From positions 62,001 to 126,000 of the forward strand of contig JAKPDW010000025.1 of assembly GCA_029552245.1 (NCBI GenBank): DNA of 64,000 nt. The letters are read 5' to 3'. Made by a program: the position numbers and the translations under genes. The notes beneath the pieces are model-generated. The model saw only the letters and a program-made list of their open reading frames with translations. It made no database searches and was not told the DNA's origin. Source of the DNA: Deltaproteobacteria bacterium. Lineage in GTDB: Bacteria > Desulfobacterota > Desulfomonilia > UBA1062. Positions 34,984-43,675 of this stretch are shown here, piece by piece; the stretch's first letter is position 1; every line of letters starts with the position of its first letter.

Positions 34984-36539
34984 TCACCCTTTGGATCCAA
35001 GCGTCTCCTTGAGCTCCCGCTTGAGGATCTTGCCCGATGGGTTTTTGGGGAGCCTGTCCGTGATGACCACCCTCTTGGGGCACTTGAAGCCGGCCAGGCG
35101 CTCCTTGCAATGGGCGATGACATCCTTCTCGGTGAAGGATGCGCCCTGCTTCGGGACGATCACCGCCGTGACGATCTCGATCCACTTGGGATCCGGCAGG
35201 CCGATGACAGCCGCCTCCTCGACCCCCTCGAACTGGGAGAGGACCTCCTCTACCTCCCTCGACGCGACGTTCTCACCGCCGGTCTTGATCATGTCCTTCT
35301 TGCGGTCGACCACGTAGAGGTAGCCGTCTTCGTCGAACCTGCCGAGATCCCCGCTGTGAAACCACCCGTAGGCGAAGGCCTCCGCCGTTTTCTCGGGGTC
35401 GTCAAGATACCCGCTCATGACGTGACCTGACCGGTGCACGATCTCCCCCACCGTCCCGAGGGGTACGAAGCGGCCCTCGTCGTCCATGATCCTCGTCTCC
35501 ACGTTGAGGACGGGCTTGCCTGCGGAACCCGGCTTGAGGAGCTGGTCCTCGGGTTTCAGGATGGTGGCCACCGGCCCCATCTCGGTCTGCCCGTAGTAGT
35601 TCCAGAGCTCTAGCCCCCTGAAGGCCACGCAGAGCTGCTTGATGATCTCCACGGGCATTATGCTGGCGCCGTATGCGGCCTTCTTGAGGCTCCTGAGATT
35701 GTGTTTCTTGAAGTCTGGGTGGTTGAGGATGCCGATCCACACCGTGGGGGGGGCGAACATGTGCGTGATCTGGTATTTCTCGATGTTCCTGATCATCTCG
35801 ACGGGGTCTGCCTTGTGCATGATGACGTTCGTCGCGCCCACGTAGAGGTAGGGCATGAGGAAGCAGTGGAGTTGCGCGCAGTGGAACAAGGGGAGCGCAT
35901 GGAGGCTCACGTCGTAGGTGTCGTACCTCCCGTCGAAGATGCAGCTGTGGTACTGGGACATGAGGGCCCGGTGGGAGAGCATGGCCCCCTTCGGTCTCGA
36001 CTCCGTGCCGCTCGTGTACGGGATCTGGACGATGTCCTCGGCCTCGACATCCACGTGCGGCTCTTCGTGCGGCATCCGTTTCATCTCGGACATGAGGTCG
36101 AAGAAGCCGTCCGGGACCATGGAGTCCCCGAGCGGGATGAACCCCCACCGCTGGACCGAGGGGAAAGACGCCTGGTGGCGTGCTATGACCGGGTAGAGGG
36201 AGTCTTCCACGATGAAGATCTTCGACCTCGAGTGGTTGACGATGTAGGCGATCTCCTCCGCGTTGAGCATGTAGTTGATGGGGACCTGCACCGCACCGAT
36301 CTTCGCCAGGCCGAGCAGCTTATGGGGTAGTAGTGCGAGTTGTAGGCGTAGATGGCCACCCGGTCACCCTTCCTGATGCCGTAGGAGCTCATGAGATGGG
36401 CGAAGCGCCTTGACTCGCGTTCCAGGTCGTAGAAAGAGAGCTGCACGTCACGGAAGATGATCGCCGTCTTGTCGCCGTACTTGGTCGCCGCCCTCCTCGC
36501 CATGTCGCCGACGGTGTCCCGGTTGATGATGTTGCTCAT
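34984..36539 (-). pseudogene. Acyl-CoA synthetase (AMP-binding), disrupted by a one-base frameshift
   Basis: The two reading frames together encode a full AMP-forming acyl-CoA ligase of about 518 residues. The N-terminal part starts at ATG 36539 (MSNIINRDTVGDMARRAA) behind GGGGAGGAACC. The C-terminal part covers the AMP-binding motif PYTSGTESRPKGA, NYYGQTEMGP, SGDLGRFDEDGYLY and the Lys of GKILKREL. The frame changes around 36318-36327, where restoring one base to a CCCC run on the coding strand would rejoin YNSHYYP with KLLGLAKIGAV. Everything else is intact, so either a recent mutation or a sequencing error is likely. Substrate is unknown. Confidence 0.85.
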
Positions 36540-36599
36540 CGCTGGTTCCTCCCCTGGTGTTTCGCTCGCGGCCGCGGCGCGGCCGGGTTGCGCATGGAC

Positions 36600-36628
36600 A
36601 GCATACCAAACATCGACTGAGATATCAA
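36600..36628 (-). promoter_or_regulatory. Sigma70-type promoter for the acyl-CoA ligase
   Basis: TTGATA (36628-36623) and TATGCT (36605-36600) on the minus strand are 17 nt apart, about 60 nt before the start codon. Confidence 0.65.
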
Positions 36629-36837
36629 TGTCGGCGATTCCGGGGGCCGACGTGTTCGGCGGGATCCTGCCTGGTGCAGGCATCCGGCGGAGTAGGCCTC
36701 CTTCCTTTCACTCCCGCCGGTGCCGAGGCGTTTCCCCGGGGTAACGCTCGGCGATGGTCATGGGGTGGCGGCCGGGTATGCGGCAAGGAGCCGGCGGTGG
36801 GGAGTGTCGCCCTGGCTGCTGTTTTCATGGCAGGGCA

Positions 36838-36866
36838 TTGACTGCGCCGGGTGAGCCTCTTATTGA
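36838..36866 (+). promoter_or_regulatory. Sigma70-type promoter for the cytochrome/rhodanese operon
   Basis: TTGACT (36838-36843), a 17-nt spacer and TATTGA (36861-36866) give a predicted start near 36873, leaving a leader of about 85 nt before the first cytochrome gene. Confidence 0.6.
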
Positions 36867-36958
36867 GAAGATACCGAGATGCTTTGCCTTGTCCTCGGCT
36901 GGCGCGAGCGGACAAGGCCGCTTCATCCGCGACAAGATATGCGAACGGGGGTGCTCGC

Positions 36959-38197
36959 TTGAGGCTGTTCGTTGCGTGGGCGGTGTGTGTGACGGTGTGT
37001 GCTCTTTCGCCTCTCGCGGCGTTGGCCGCAGAAAAGGGCACCTGTGCAGCCTGCCACACGAACCCCGAGACCCTCAGGGCCCTCGTTGTCGCACCGAAAC
37101 TCCAGGTCGAGGGGGAGGGGTGAGCGGGTTCGCCCCCGCCGGTCCGGGCGGAGGAATATTACAAGGGGTATCTCGTTGACCCATCCATCCTGGGCTCTGA
37201 CCCGCACCTCTCGAAGGGATGCGTGTTCTGCCACAAAGGCGACGGCACGGCAACGGAACGTGAGAGAGCCCATGCTTCCATGGTAAAGAGACCGTCGGAC
37301 AACCCCCTTTCCTGTGCACCGTGCCATGCGGGTATCGCTGCAGACTATGCGAAATCTCTCCACTTCACCTCGGCCGGACAGCGCCACGGGGTGATCCCCA
37401 GGTTCTCGGCCAAAGAGGTCGCTTTGTTCGACAAGAAGGTGTTCGAGCAGTCGTGCAGGAGTTGCCACGCATCCTGCGGATCGTGCCATGTCAAGTCTCC
37501 GCCCGTCATGGGGATCAGCCTCGGGCTCATCAAGGGCCACGCGTTCGTCAAGAAAGACGAAGGCAAGACGTGTGCATTCTGCCACGGGGGGAGGGTATAC
37601 CCGGAATATACGGGAGAGTACAGCGGGGTAACTGATGTCCATTACCAGAAGGGCATGATGTGCGTTGACTGCCACACGAAGACCGAGATGCACGGTGACG
37701 GCAGGCGATACCTCACCAAGCAGGACGTTCGGCAGAGACCGACGTGCACCACGTGCCACAAGGACATCTCGTCCGGCAAGAAGCTTCGCGTATCAGTGGC
37801 CCACGAGGAACACCGGGGCAAGGTGAGTTGCTACGGGTGCCATGCCGCCGGGCAATACAGGAACTGTTCGGACTGCCACGGCGGCGAGGCGAAGGCAAGC
37901 CCGGGGTTCATCCTGGGGAAGAACCCCAGGAACACGAAGGAGATAACCACCCTCAGGCTCATCCCGACCGTGAGGGACACGTTCGCCAAGGCGGGGATCG
38001 TGCAGGAGAGGTATGACAGGGTGCCCAACTACTGGAACACGCCTGCGCACACCATCAGAAAACGCACGGACAGGACGCAATCGTGCGATGCGTGCCATAC
38101 CGAAAAGAAGTACTTCCTCACCGTCGAGGGCTTGCCGAAGGACGGATCCAGGGCAAACAGGGGCTTGATCCATGCCCCCGGTCCCATAACGAAATAA
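36959..38197 (+). CDS. Multiheme (11-haem) c-type cytochrome with an in-frame TGA, probable selenocysteine
   Basis: Read through one TGA (37121-37123), the frame encodes 412 residues: a signal peptide (MRLFVAWAVCVTVCALSPLA), then eleven CxxCH motifs. They are CAACH, CVFCH, CAPCH, CRSCH, CGSCH, CAFCH, CVDCH, CTTCH, CYGCH, CSDCH and CDACH. TGA is codon 55, in the context VEGEG-TGA-AGSPPP, after haem 1. The 33 codons between it and haem 2 are open and cytochrome-like (AEEYYKGYLVDP). A hairpin fitting a SECIS lies right behind the TGA. The TTG start at 36959 is inferred from the signal peptide and a GGGGG eight bases upstream. A nonsense mutation is the alternative, but no other lesion is present. 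Confidence 0.8.
37121..37154 (+). promoter_or_regulatory. Putative bacterial SECIS hairpin after the in-frame TGA
   Basis: After TGA (37121-37123) the arms CCGCC (37136-37140) and GGCGG (37147-37151) enclose the apical loop GGTCCG (37141-37146). CC/GG pairs (37133-37134 with 37153-37154) extend the stem beyond one mismatch. The loop begins 17 nt after the TGA and starts with G, fitting the published bacterial SECIS rules (loop 16-37 nt from UGA, G in its first two bases). It resembles the GGUC loop of E. coli fdhF. Confidence 0.65.
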
Positions 38198-38211
38198 CCG
38201 AGGAGGAGCTT

Positions 38212-39105
38212 ATGGAAAGAACAGTCAGGATGGTGGTGTTGGCGGTCCTGGTGATCGGCCTGTCGATCCCCGTAACGCTGATGGCTCAGGACATCGGCCC
38301 CGTTGTCTCTGTGGATTGGCTCGAACAGAACCTGTCGAACCCGAAACTCGTCGTGGTGGACATCCGCAAGGTCGAGGAATACCGCTCGGGGCACATACCT
38401 GGTGCCGTCAACGTGTTCTACAACATCCTCGCCCCTTCGAAGGGGGAACTGAAGAACGAGTTGCCTGGAGACCAGGATCTTCGCGATACCCTGGGCGATG
38501 CCGGCATCTCGGCCGATTCGTGGGTCGTGGTGGCGGGCGTCAACGACACACCCGCCGACAGGTTCAGCATGACCCGCATAGCCATGACGCTCGCCTATGC
38601 GGGGGTGAAGAACGTCGCCGTGCTCGACGGCGGCACCACGTTGTGGGCCGCGAAGGGAAAGGCCCTGTCGACCGACGTTGTAAGGCCCAAGGCCGTGCAG
38701 TTCAAGGGCGTCTTCAACAAGGCGTTCATCGTGAAGAAGGACGAGCTCGCCCAGAAGCTGGGCAAGGCCGTGCTCGTCGACGTTCGTGAGCCCGAGTACT
38801 TCTCGGGGGCGAAGAAGCTCGATTTCGTCGCCCGGGCGGGTCACATCAAGGGGGCGGTCAACCTGCCGGCGGCCTCCCTGCTCTTCACCCCGGAAGGAAC
38901 CTACAAGCCGATGGACGAGCTCAAGGCCTTGGCCCTCAAGGCGGTGGGAGAGAACAAGGACGCCCAGATCGTCGTCTACTGTGACACGGGCAAGGTGGCG
39001 AGTGCATGGTGGATGCTGCTCAGGGCATTCGGCTACATGAACGTCGGCCTGTACGACGGTTCGAGCCAAGACTGGGCCGCAGACCCCAACCTGCCCATGG
39101 AATGA
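38212..39105 (+). CDS. Exported twin-rhodanese protein, active second domain
   Basis: This 297-residue protein has a signal peptide (VLAVLVIGLSIPVTLMA, then QDIGP) and two rhodanese domains. Domain 1 (LVVVDIRKVEEYRSGHIPGA) has no cysteine at the catalytic position. Domain 2 (VLVDVREPEYFSGA) has Cys257 in VVYCDTGKVAS. ATG 38212 follows AGGAGGAGCTT. It lies 14 nt after the first cytochrome gene. A periplasmic sulfur (or selenium) transfer role is plausible; rhodaneses also occur in the ext selenite/tellurite-reduction loci of Geobacter. Confidence 0.88.
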   Translation: MERTVRMVVLAVLVIGLSIPVTLMAQDIGPVVSVDWLEQNLSNPKLVVVDIRKVEEYRSGHIPGAVNVFYNILAPSKGELKNELPGDQDLRDTLGDAGISADSWVVVAGVNDTPADRFSMTRIAMTLAYAGVKNVAVLDGGTTLWAAKGKALSTDVVRPKAVQFKGVFNKAFIVKKDELAQKLGKAVLVDVREPEYFSGAKKLDFVARAGHIKGAVNLPAASLLFTPEGTYKPMDELKALALKAVGENKDAQIVVYCDTGKVASAWWMLLRAFGYMNVGLYDGSSQDWAADPNLPME

Positions 39106-39174
39106 TGGGACGGCAAGCCTTCGGGATCCCTGCTGCGCCAGGGTCCCGGCGGCTGTAACAAGGGTGACCCGGGC

Positions 39175-41034
39175 ATGCACATGACCATCGTGCGGGCGTT
39201 TCTGGCATGGTTTACGGCCTTGGTTGCGGTGGCCGGCGGGGCCGCCGCGGCCAAGTCCGTGCCCGAGTCCGTCCACATCGACGTGTGGATGAGAAACGAG
39301 AGCGGGCACGTCATCACCCCATGGGACAACGCCACGGACCCGTACAGCCCTCGAAGGACATGCGGTGCGTGCCACAACTACCCTACGGTCGTCAGTGGTG
39401 ACCATTTCCAGCGGGGAGCCGCACCGGAGGGGAAGCCCGCACCATTGAACCGTTTCCCGAAGGAAGGCGTTCTGGGATCGATAAGACCCGAGCCCTACGG
39501 CGGCAGGCATGCGTACGACTGGATCGCGCTCAACGCCCATCATCACCCGGGCGGCGGCCCGATGGAACAGCTGGCTATCGGGGGACAGGGATCATCCCGT
39601 CCCATGAGCTACGTGGATGCCGAGGTCGTCGCCGCGAACCCGAGGAACCCCCACTTCGCATCGAGGCTCACACCAAACGGGCACAGCCATTTCAGGGCGA
39701 GCGGAGCCCTGGAAGCGGACTGTCTCATGTGCCACAAGAACACCTACCACCTGGAGGCCCGCAACCGGCAGATCCTGTACAGGAACTACCGGTGGGCGCC
39801 CGTGGCCGGCGCCGGCCTCGGCGATGTACAGGGGAAGGTCTTCGACCCCGGGCCCAGTGGCGGGCAATGGAACTTCACGCATTACCCCACCGTGGCATAC
39901 AGGTGGAAAGACCCTGTCTTCACATCCGACGGAAAGCTCTCGGGGCGCGTCATCAGGGGCAGGGTGGCTGACGCCGCCTGCCTCATGTGCCACAGGGACG
40001 ACATGGCCGCACGAACCGGGGCGTTCTGTGTCCCGGGTTTCGATGTTCATGCACGCGGGGGCGTAAGGTGCGCGGACTGTCACGCGCCTTCTCCCGGTGC
40101 GAGGGGTGGCAGGCTCGCCCACATGATCGGGCGGGACACCGGTGGGCCTGGGCGGCCACCGGGTGGACAGGCGGTGTGCGTGAGCTGTCACATGGGGGGT
40201 GTTCCCATCGGGGCCGACCCGCGCGTCCGGGCCCGGGCGAAAGACCCGAGCGCCATGCACCTTTCGGTGTTCGCGGGGGCCACGTTCCACCTGAGGCTCA
40301 TTGCCTGCACCGCGTGCCACATCACCCGCCTGCCCGCGATGGGGGCCCACCTCCTGGACGTCTCCACAGGCAAGGCGAGGTGGTTCTCCTCGGACCTCGA
40401 TCGCCTTCTCCCGTCGTGGGTGGATGCATCCATGCCTTCATCCAGAAAGTGGAGCCCGTGGATCGACAGGGTGAACCTCGGCAAGGGATACGGAGAAAGG
40501 TACGTCCCCGTCTCCTTGACGACGGCCCAGTGGTTTGCCGCACAAGGCCCGGGGGGCGCGCTCGAACCCTTGGATGGCGGGGTCGTGGCCAGGGCGGCAA
40601 AGTCGGTGGTGGGCCTCGGCACGGTCGAGGTGGTCACGGTGGGCGGGGGGAAGACGCGAATACGTACGGTTGCGGAAGACAAGGATATCGCTGCGATGAT
40701 CAGGGCGCTCGGCGCACCGGGGGGTATACGACCCGTGTTCATCTCCGACTCGGTCTACGAGCTCGAGGGCGGGCGTCTTGCGGCGAGAGCCCTCCCCTTC
40801 CCGAATACCGTCGTCCGTCCCGTCTGGCACGGGGTGTCACCTGTGGGGGTAGGTCGGACATACGGCGCGTCGGGGTGCACGGATTGCCATAGCCCGCGCT
40901 CGGTGTTTTTCACCGCCTGGAGGATACGATCGGTGGGGAAATTCATAAAGGTGGACGGGTTCGAACACAAGCCGCCCAATTCTTTCCCCCAGATGACCTT
41001 GTGGGGGTTCGACGAGGTCCCCTCCCATGAATAG
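39175..41034 (+). CDS. Periplasmic or outer-surface multiheme cytochrome c (7 haems)
   Basis: This 619-residue protein has a signal peptide (AFLAWFTALVAVAGG) and seven CxxCH motifs: CGACH, CLMCH twice, CADCH, CVSCH, CTACH and CTDCH. Its long haem-free stretches (for example residues 360-570) give it few haems for its size, so it may carry a substrate-binding domain. The conserved NPHFASRL and NTYHLEARN segments are not from a family I can name. Its 3' end overlaps the second rhodanese gene by 8 nt. Confidence 0.85.
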   Translation: MHMTIVRAFLAWFTALVAVAGGAAAAKSVPESVHIDVWMRNESGHVITPWDNATDPYSPRRTCGACHNYPTVVSGDHFQRGAAPEGKPAPLNRFPKEGVLGSIRPEPYGGRHAYDWIALNAHHHPGGGPMEQLAIGGQGSSRPMSYVDAEVVAANPRNPHFASRLTPNGHSHFRASGALEADCLMCHKNTYHLEARNRQILYRNYRWAPVAGAGLGDVQGKVFDPGPSGGQWNFTHYPTVAYRWKDPVFTSDGKLSGRVIRGRVADAACLMCHRDDMAARTGAFCVPGFDVHARGGVRCADCHAPSPGARGGRLAHMIGRDTGGPGRPPGGQAVCVSCHMGGVPIGADPRVRARAKDPSAMHLSVFAGATFHLRLIACTACHITRLPAMGAHLLDVSTGKARWFSSDLDRLLPSWVDASMPSSRKWSPWIDRVNLGKGYGERYVPVSLTTAQWFAAQGPGGALEPLDGGVVARAAKSVVGLGTVEVVTVGGGKTRIRTVAEDKDIAAMIRALGAPGGIRPVFISDSVYELEGGRLAARALPFPNTVVRPVWHGVSPVGVGRTYGASGCTDCHSPRSVFFTAWRIRSVGKFIKVDGFEHKPPNSFPQMTLWGFDEVPSHE

Positions 41035-41770
41035 GTTCCTGGGAACGCCGAGCACGGTCCTGTTGGCCCTCGCCCTTTTCTGCCTGGTGCAGGCGCAGCC
41101 TGCCCAATCACGTCAGGGGTGGAGGTTCGTGTCCCCGGACACGCTCGAGGGGTGGATGAGGACGGATCAGGTAACCTTGGTGAACGTGATGAGCCGCATC
41201 GAGTGCCTGGATCACCGTATCGCTCGTTCGGTCTGCATCGCGTGCGAGCAGTTTGCAAGCTCCATGGAGACTCTCCGCAAGGATGTGAAGCTGGTCCTCT
41301 ATTGCGAAAGCGAGATGTGCCACAGAAGCTGCCTCGCCGCGGACGAGGCGGTGAAGGCCGGGTTCAGGGAGGTCTATGTTCTCAACGGCGGTCTGCCCGC
41401 GTGGAAGAGGGCGGGATACGCCACGGAGTCGGTGCAGAGGGTGAAGCGACGACCCATCCCGGCCGTCAAGGCGGAGGAGCTCAAGCGGTGGCTCATGCGG
41501 CACGGCCAGTACGCGGTGCTGGACATACGGTCGAGAGAACAGTACCGGCGGGAACACCTTGACGGTGCGGTGAACATCCCGTTTTCCGAACTCCACGAAC
41601 GCTATCACGAGCTCGCGAGGGACCGGGGGTACCTCGTGGTGGACGACCAAGGGTTCAGATCCTTTTTGGCATCGTGTTATTTGGCTGAGAAAGGCTTCCA
41701 GGTGGTCAGGCTGTACGGCGGGATGGCCAAGTGGCGTTCATACAAGCAGGCGCAGGAGAAGAGGAGATGA
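41027..41770 (+). CDS. Exported twin-rhodanese protein, active first domain
   Basis: This 247-residue protein has a signal peptide (VLLALALFCLVQA) and two rhodanese-like domains. Domain 1 has Cys93 in LVLYCESEMCHRSC, so it is the likely active one. Domain 2 (AVLDIRSREQYRREHLDGA) has Asp at the equivalent place (VVDDQGFRS). The active/inactive order is the reverse of the gene at 38212. It overlaps the cytochrome before it and the cytochrome after it (ATGA), so all are translated as one unit. Confidence 0.85.
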   Translation: MNRFLGTPSTVLLALALFCLVQAQPAQSRQGWRFVSPDTLEGWMRTDQVTLVNVMSRIECLDHRIARSVCIACEQFASSMETLRKDVKLVLYCESEMCHRSCLAADEAVKAGFREVYVLNGGLPAWKRAGYATESVQRVKRRPIPAVKAEELKRWLMRHGQYAVLDIRSREQYRREHLDGAVNIPFSELHERYHELARDRGYLVVDDQGFRSFLASCYLAEKGFQVVRLYGGMAKWRSYKQAQEKRR

Positions 41771-43629
41771 GCCGAGCAAGGACATGCCTGGCTTTTTTCC
41801 TGGTCGTGGCCTCGGCCTGGGCGGTCGAGGCCGGGATCTTCCGGGTGGATCTGTGGGCGCAGCAGGACCAGGGGTGTGAACGCTGCCACTACGATCAGAC
41901 CTACACGACGGGCTTCGCCGCCTCGGTGCACGCACGGAACTCATGCGCCAGCTGCCATGGGTTCATCAAAGATCTCGGCTCCCACATGAGAGGCGCAGAC
42001 AGACCGAAACCGGTCGACTGCACGACCTGCCACGAGAGGATCTCCCGGGAATACCTGCAGAACTTTCACTACCTGCAGGAGGATTTCAGGTGCGTTGACT
42101 GTCACGGAGACATCCACACGAGAACGGCGTCGAAGGTGCCGGTGAAGATCCGGGCCGTGAAGGCATGCACGAGATGCCATCTCAACGAGGAGTACGTGGC
42201 GTCCGGTCACGCAGAGGCTTTGCTCAGGGGGAACATGGACGCCGCCTCGTGCATGGACTGTCACGGCCTGCACGACACGCGCGTCTACCACACGGCTCTC
42301 CGGACGTACCCGGAAGAAGCCCGCATGTTCTACAACACCAGGTGCATAGCCTGCCACAGCGATGCGGCCATGATGGGACGCAACGCCCTCTCGGCGAAGA
42401 TCGTCGAGTATTACGAGGAAACCTATCACGGCAAGGTGCAGGACGTCGGGTTCGCCACCCTGGTGGCCGGGTGCGCGGATTGCCACACCACCCACAACAT
42501 CCTTCCCAAGACCGACCCAAGGTCCAGCATTCACCCCGACAACCTCGTGACCAACTGCGGCAGGTGCCATACGGGGTTCCACCCGCGTTTCGTGCTCTAC
42601 AAGGCTCACCCCGACTACAGAGACCGTCAGAACTATCCTGCCCTGTATTGGACCTTTGTCTTCATGTCCTCGCTCTTGGTCGTGACGTTCTTGTTCTTCT
42701 GGGTCCACACGGCGCTCTGGTGGAGAAAGAGCTACTGGGAAAAGCACAGGCGCGAGAAGGAAGGCATCGTGGAGGAGGGTTGCTTGATCACCGAAGGCGG
42801 ACATGTCCACGTGGAGCGGTTTTCGAGGTCCGAGCGCCTCATGCACCTGGTCCTCATCTGCTCCTTCTTTACCCTCGTCACCACGGGGTTCCCTTTGAAG
42901 TACCACCGGGAACCATGGGCGCCCCTCTTCCTCGATTTCTGGGGGGGTGCCCACATGGCGGGCGTAGCCCACCGCATCGCGGCGGCGGTCCTCATCCTGC
43001 TCTTCTCCATCGTGGCCTGGCGCTCCGTCCGGTTCGTGGTCGCTCCAGGTGCGGGATGGAAAGGGTGGAAGGAACGCCTTTTCGGCCCTGACTCGCTGTT
43101 CCCCAGATGGAAGGACTGGGAGGACCTGAAGGGCATGGTGCTGTGGTTTTTCGATCGAGGGGAGAAGCCCAGGTTCGATAGATGGACATACTGGGAAAAG
43201 TTCGATTTCTGGGCCGTCTTCTGGGGGATGTTCGCCATCGGGGGCTCGGGCGTCCTGCTGTGGAGCCCCGAGCTCTCTTCCTACATCGTGCCCGGGTGGG
43301 TGCTCAACGTCGCGTCCCTCGTCCACTCCGAGGAGGCGCTCCTTGCAGCCCTGTTCATCTTCACGGTCCATTTCTTCAACACGCACTTCGTGCCGGACAA
43401 GTTCCCCATGGACCGCCTCATATTCACGGGCACCTACTCCATCGACGAGCTCAAGAGGCACAGGCCCCAGGAGTACGAGAGGCTTGCGTCCCAGGGAAAG
43501 CTGGACGAGCTCAAGAGGCCCCACCCCGGCATCCCCCTCAAGCTGGCGGCCGCCGTCGTCGGGCTGGCGAGCCTGCTTTTCGGGTCGCTGCTCACGGTCC
43601 TGTTCATCGTGGCCCTTGTCGGACGGTGA
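41767..43629 (+). CDS. Nine-haem cytochrome c fused to a b-type cytochrome membrane domain (CbcL-like)
   Basis: This 620-residue protein has a signal segment, then nine CxxCH motifs (CERCH, CASCH, CTTCH, CVDCH, CTRCH, CMDCH, CIACH, CADCH, CGRCH). About six membrane helices of a b-type cytochrome follow (for example FVFMSSLLVVTFLFFWVH and HLVLICSFFTLVTTG). Histidines suited to binding b-haem are present (RLMHLVL, GVAHRIAA, TVHFFNTHF). The layout is that of inner-membrane quinol oxidases such as Geobacter CbcL, which feed periplasmic electron carriers. It would pass quinol electrons to the cytochromes of this operon. ATG 41767 has AGGAGAAGAGGAG upstream. Confidence 0.88.
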   Translation: MSRARTCLAFFLVVASAWAVEAGIFRVDLWAQQDQGCERCHYDQTYTTGFAASVHARNSCASCHGFIKDLGSHMRGADRPKPVDCTTCHERISREYLQNFHYLQEDFRCVDCHGDIHTRTASKVPVKIRAVKACTRCHLNEEYVASGHAEALLRGNMDAASCMDCHGLHDTRVYHTALRTYPEEARMFYNTRCIACHSDAAMMGRNALSAKIVEYYEETYHGKVQDVGFATLVAGCADCHTTHNILPKTDPRSSIHPDNLVTNCGRCHTGFHPRFVLYKAHPDYRDRQNYPALYWTFVFMSSLLVVTFLFFWVHTALWWRKSYWEKHRREKEGIVEEGCLITEGGHVHVERFSRSERLMHLVLICSFFTLVTTGFPLKYHREPWAPLFLDFWGGAHMAGVAHRIAAAVLILLFSIVAWRSVRFVVAPGAGWKGWKERLFGPDSLFPRWKDWEDLKGMVLWFFDRGEKPRFDRWTYWEKFDFWAVFWGMFAIGGSGVLLWSPELSSYIVPGWVLNVASLVHSEEALLAALFIFTVHFFNTHFVPDKFPMDRLIFTGTYSIDELKRHRPQEYERLASQGKLDELKRPHPGIPLKLAAAVVGLASLLFGSLLTVLFIVALVGR

Positions 43630-43675
43630 GCGGCATGGCGCTGCCGCTGTGGCTTCGGGGTTGCGGTTGCATGCG

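Noticed and set aside
37223-38197. Separate cytochrome gene starting at GTG 37223
   Set aside because: The GTG lies inside the CVFCH haem motif, so starting there would destroy it and give no signal peptide; the frame is continuous with the signal peptide upstream of the TGA.
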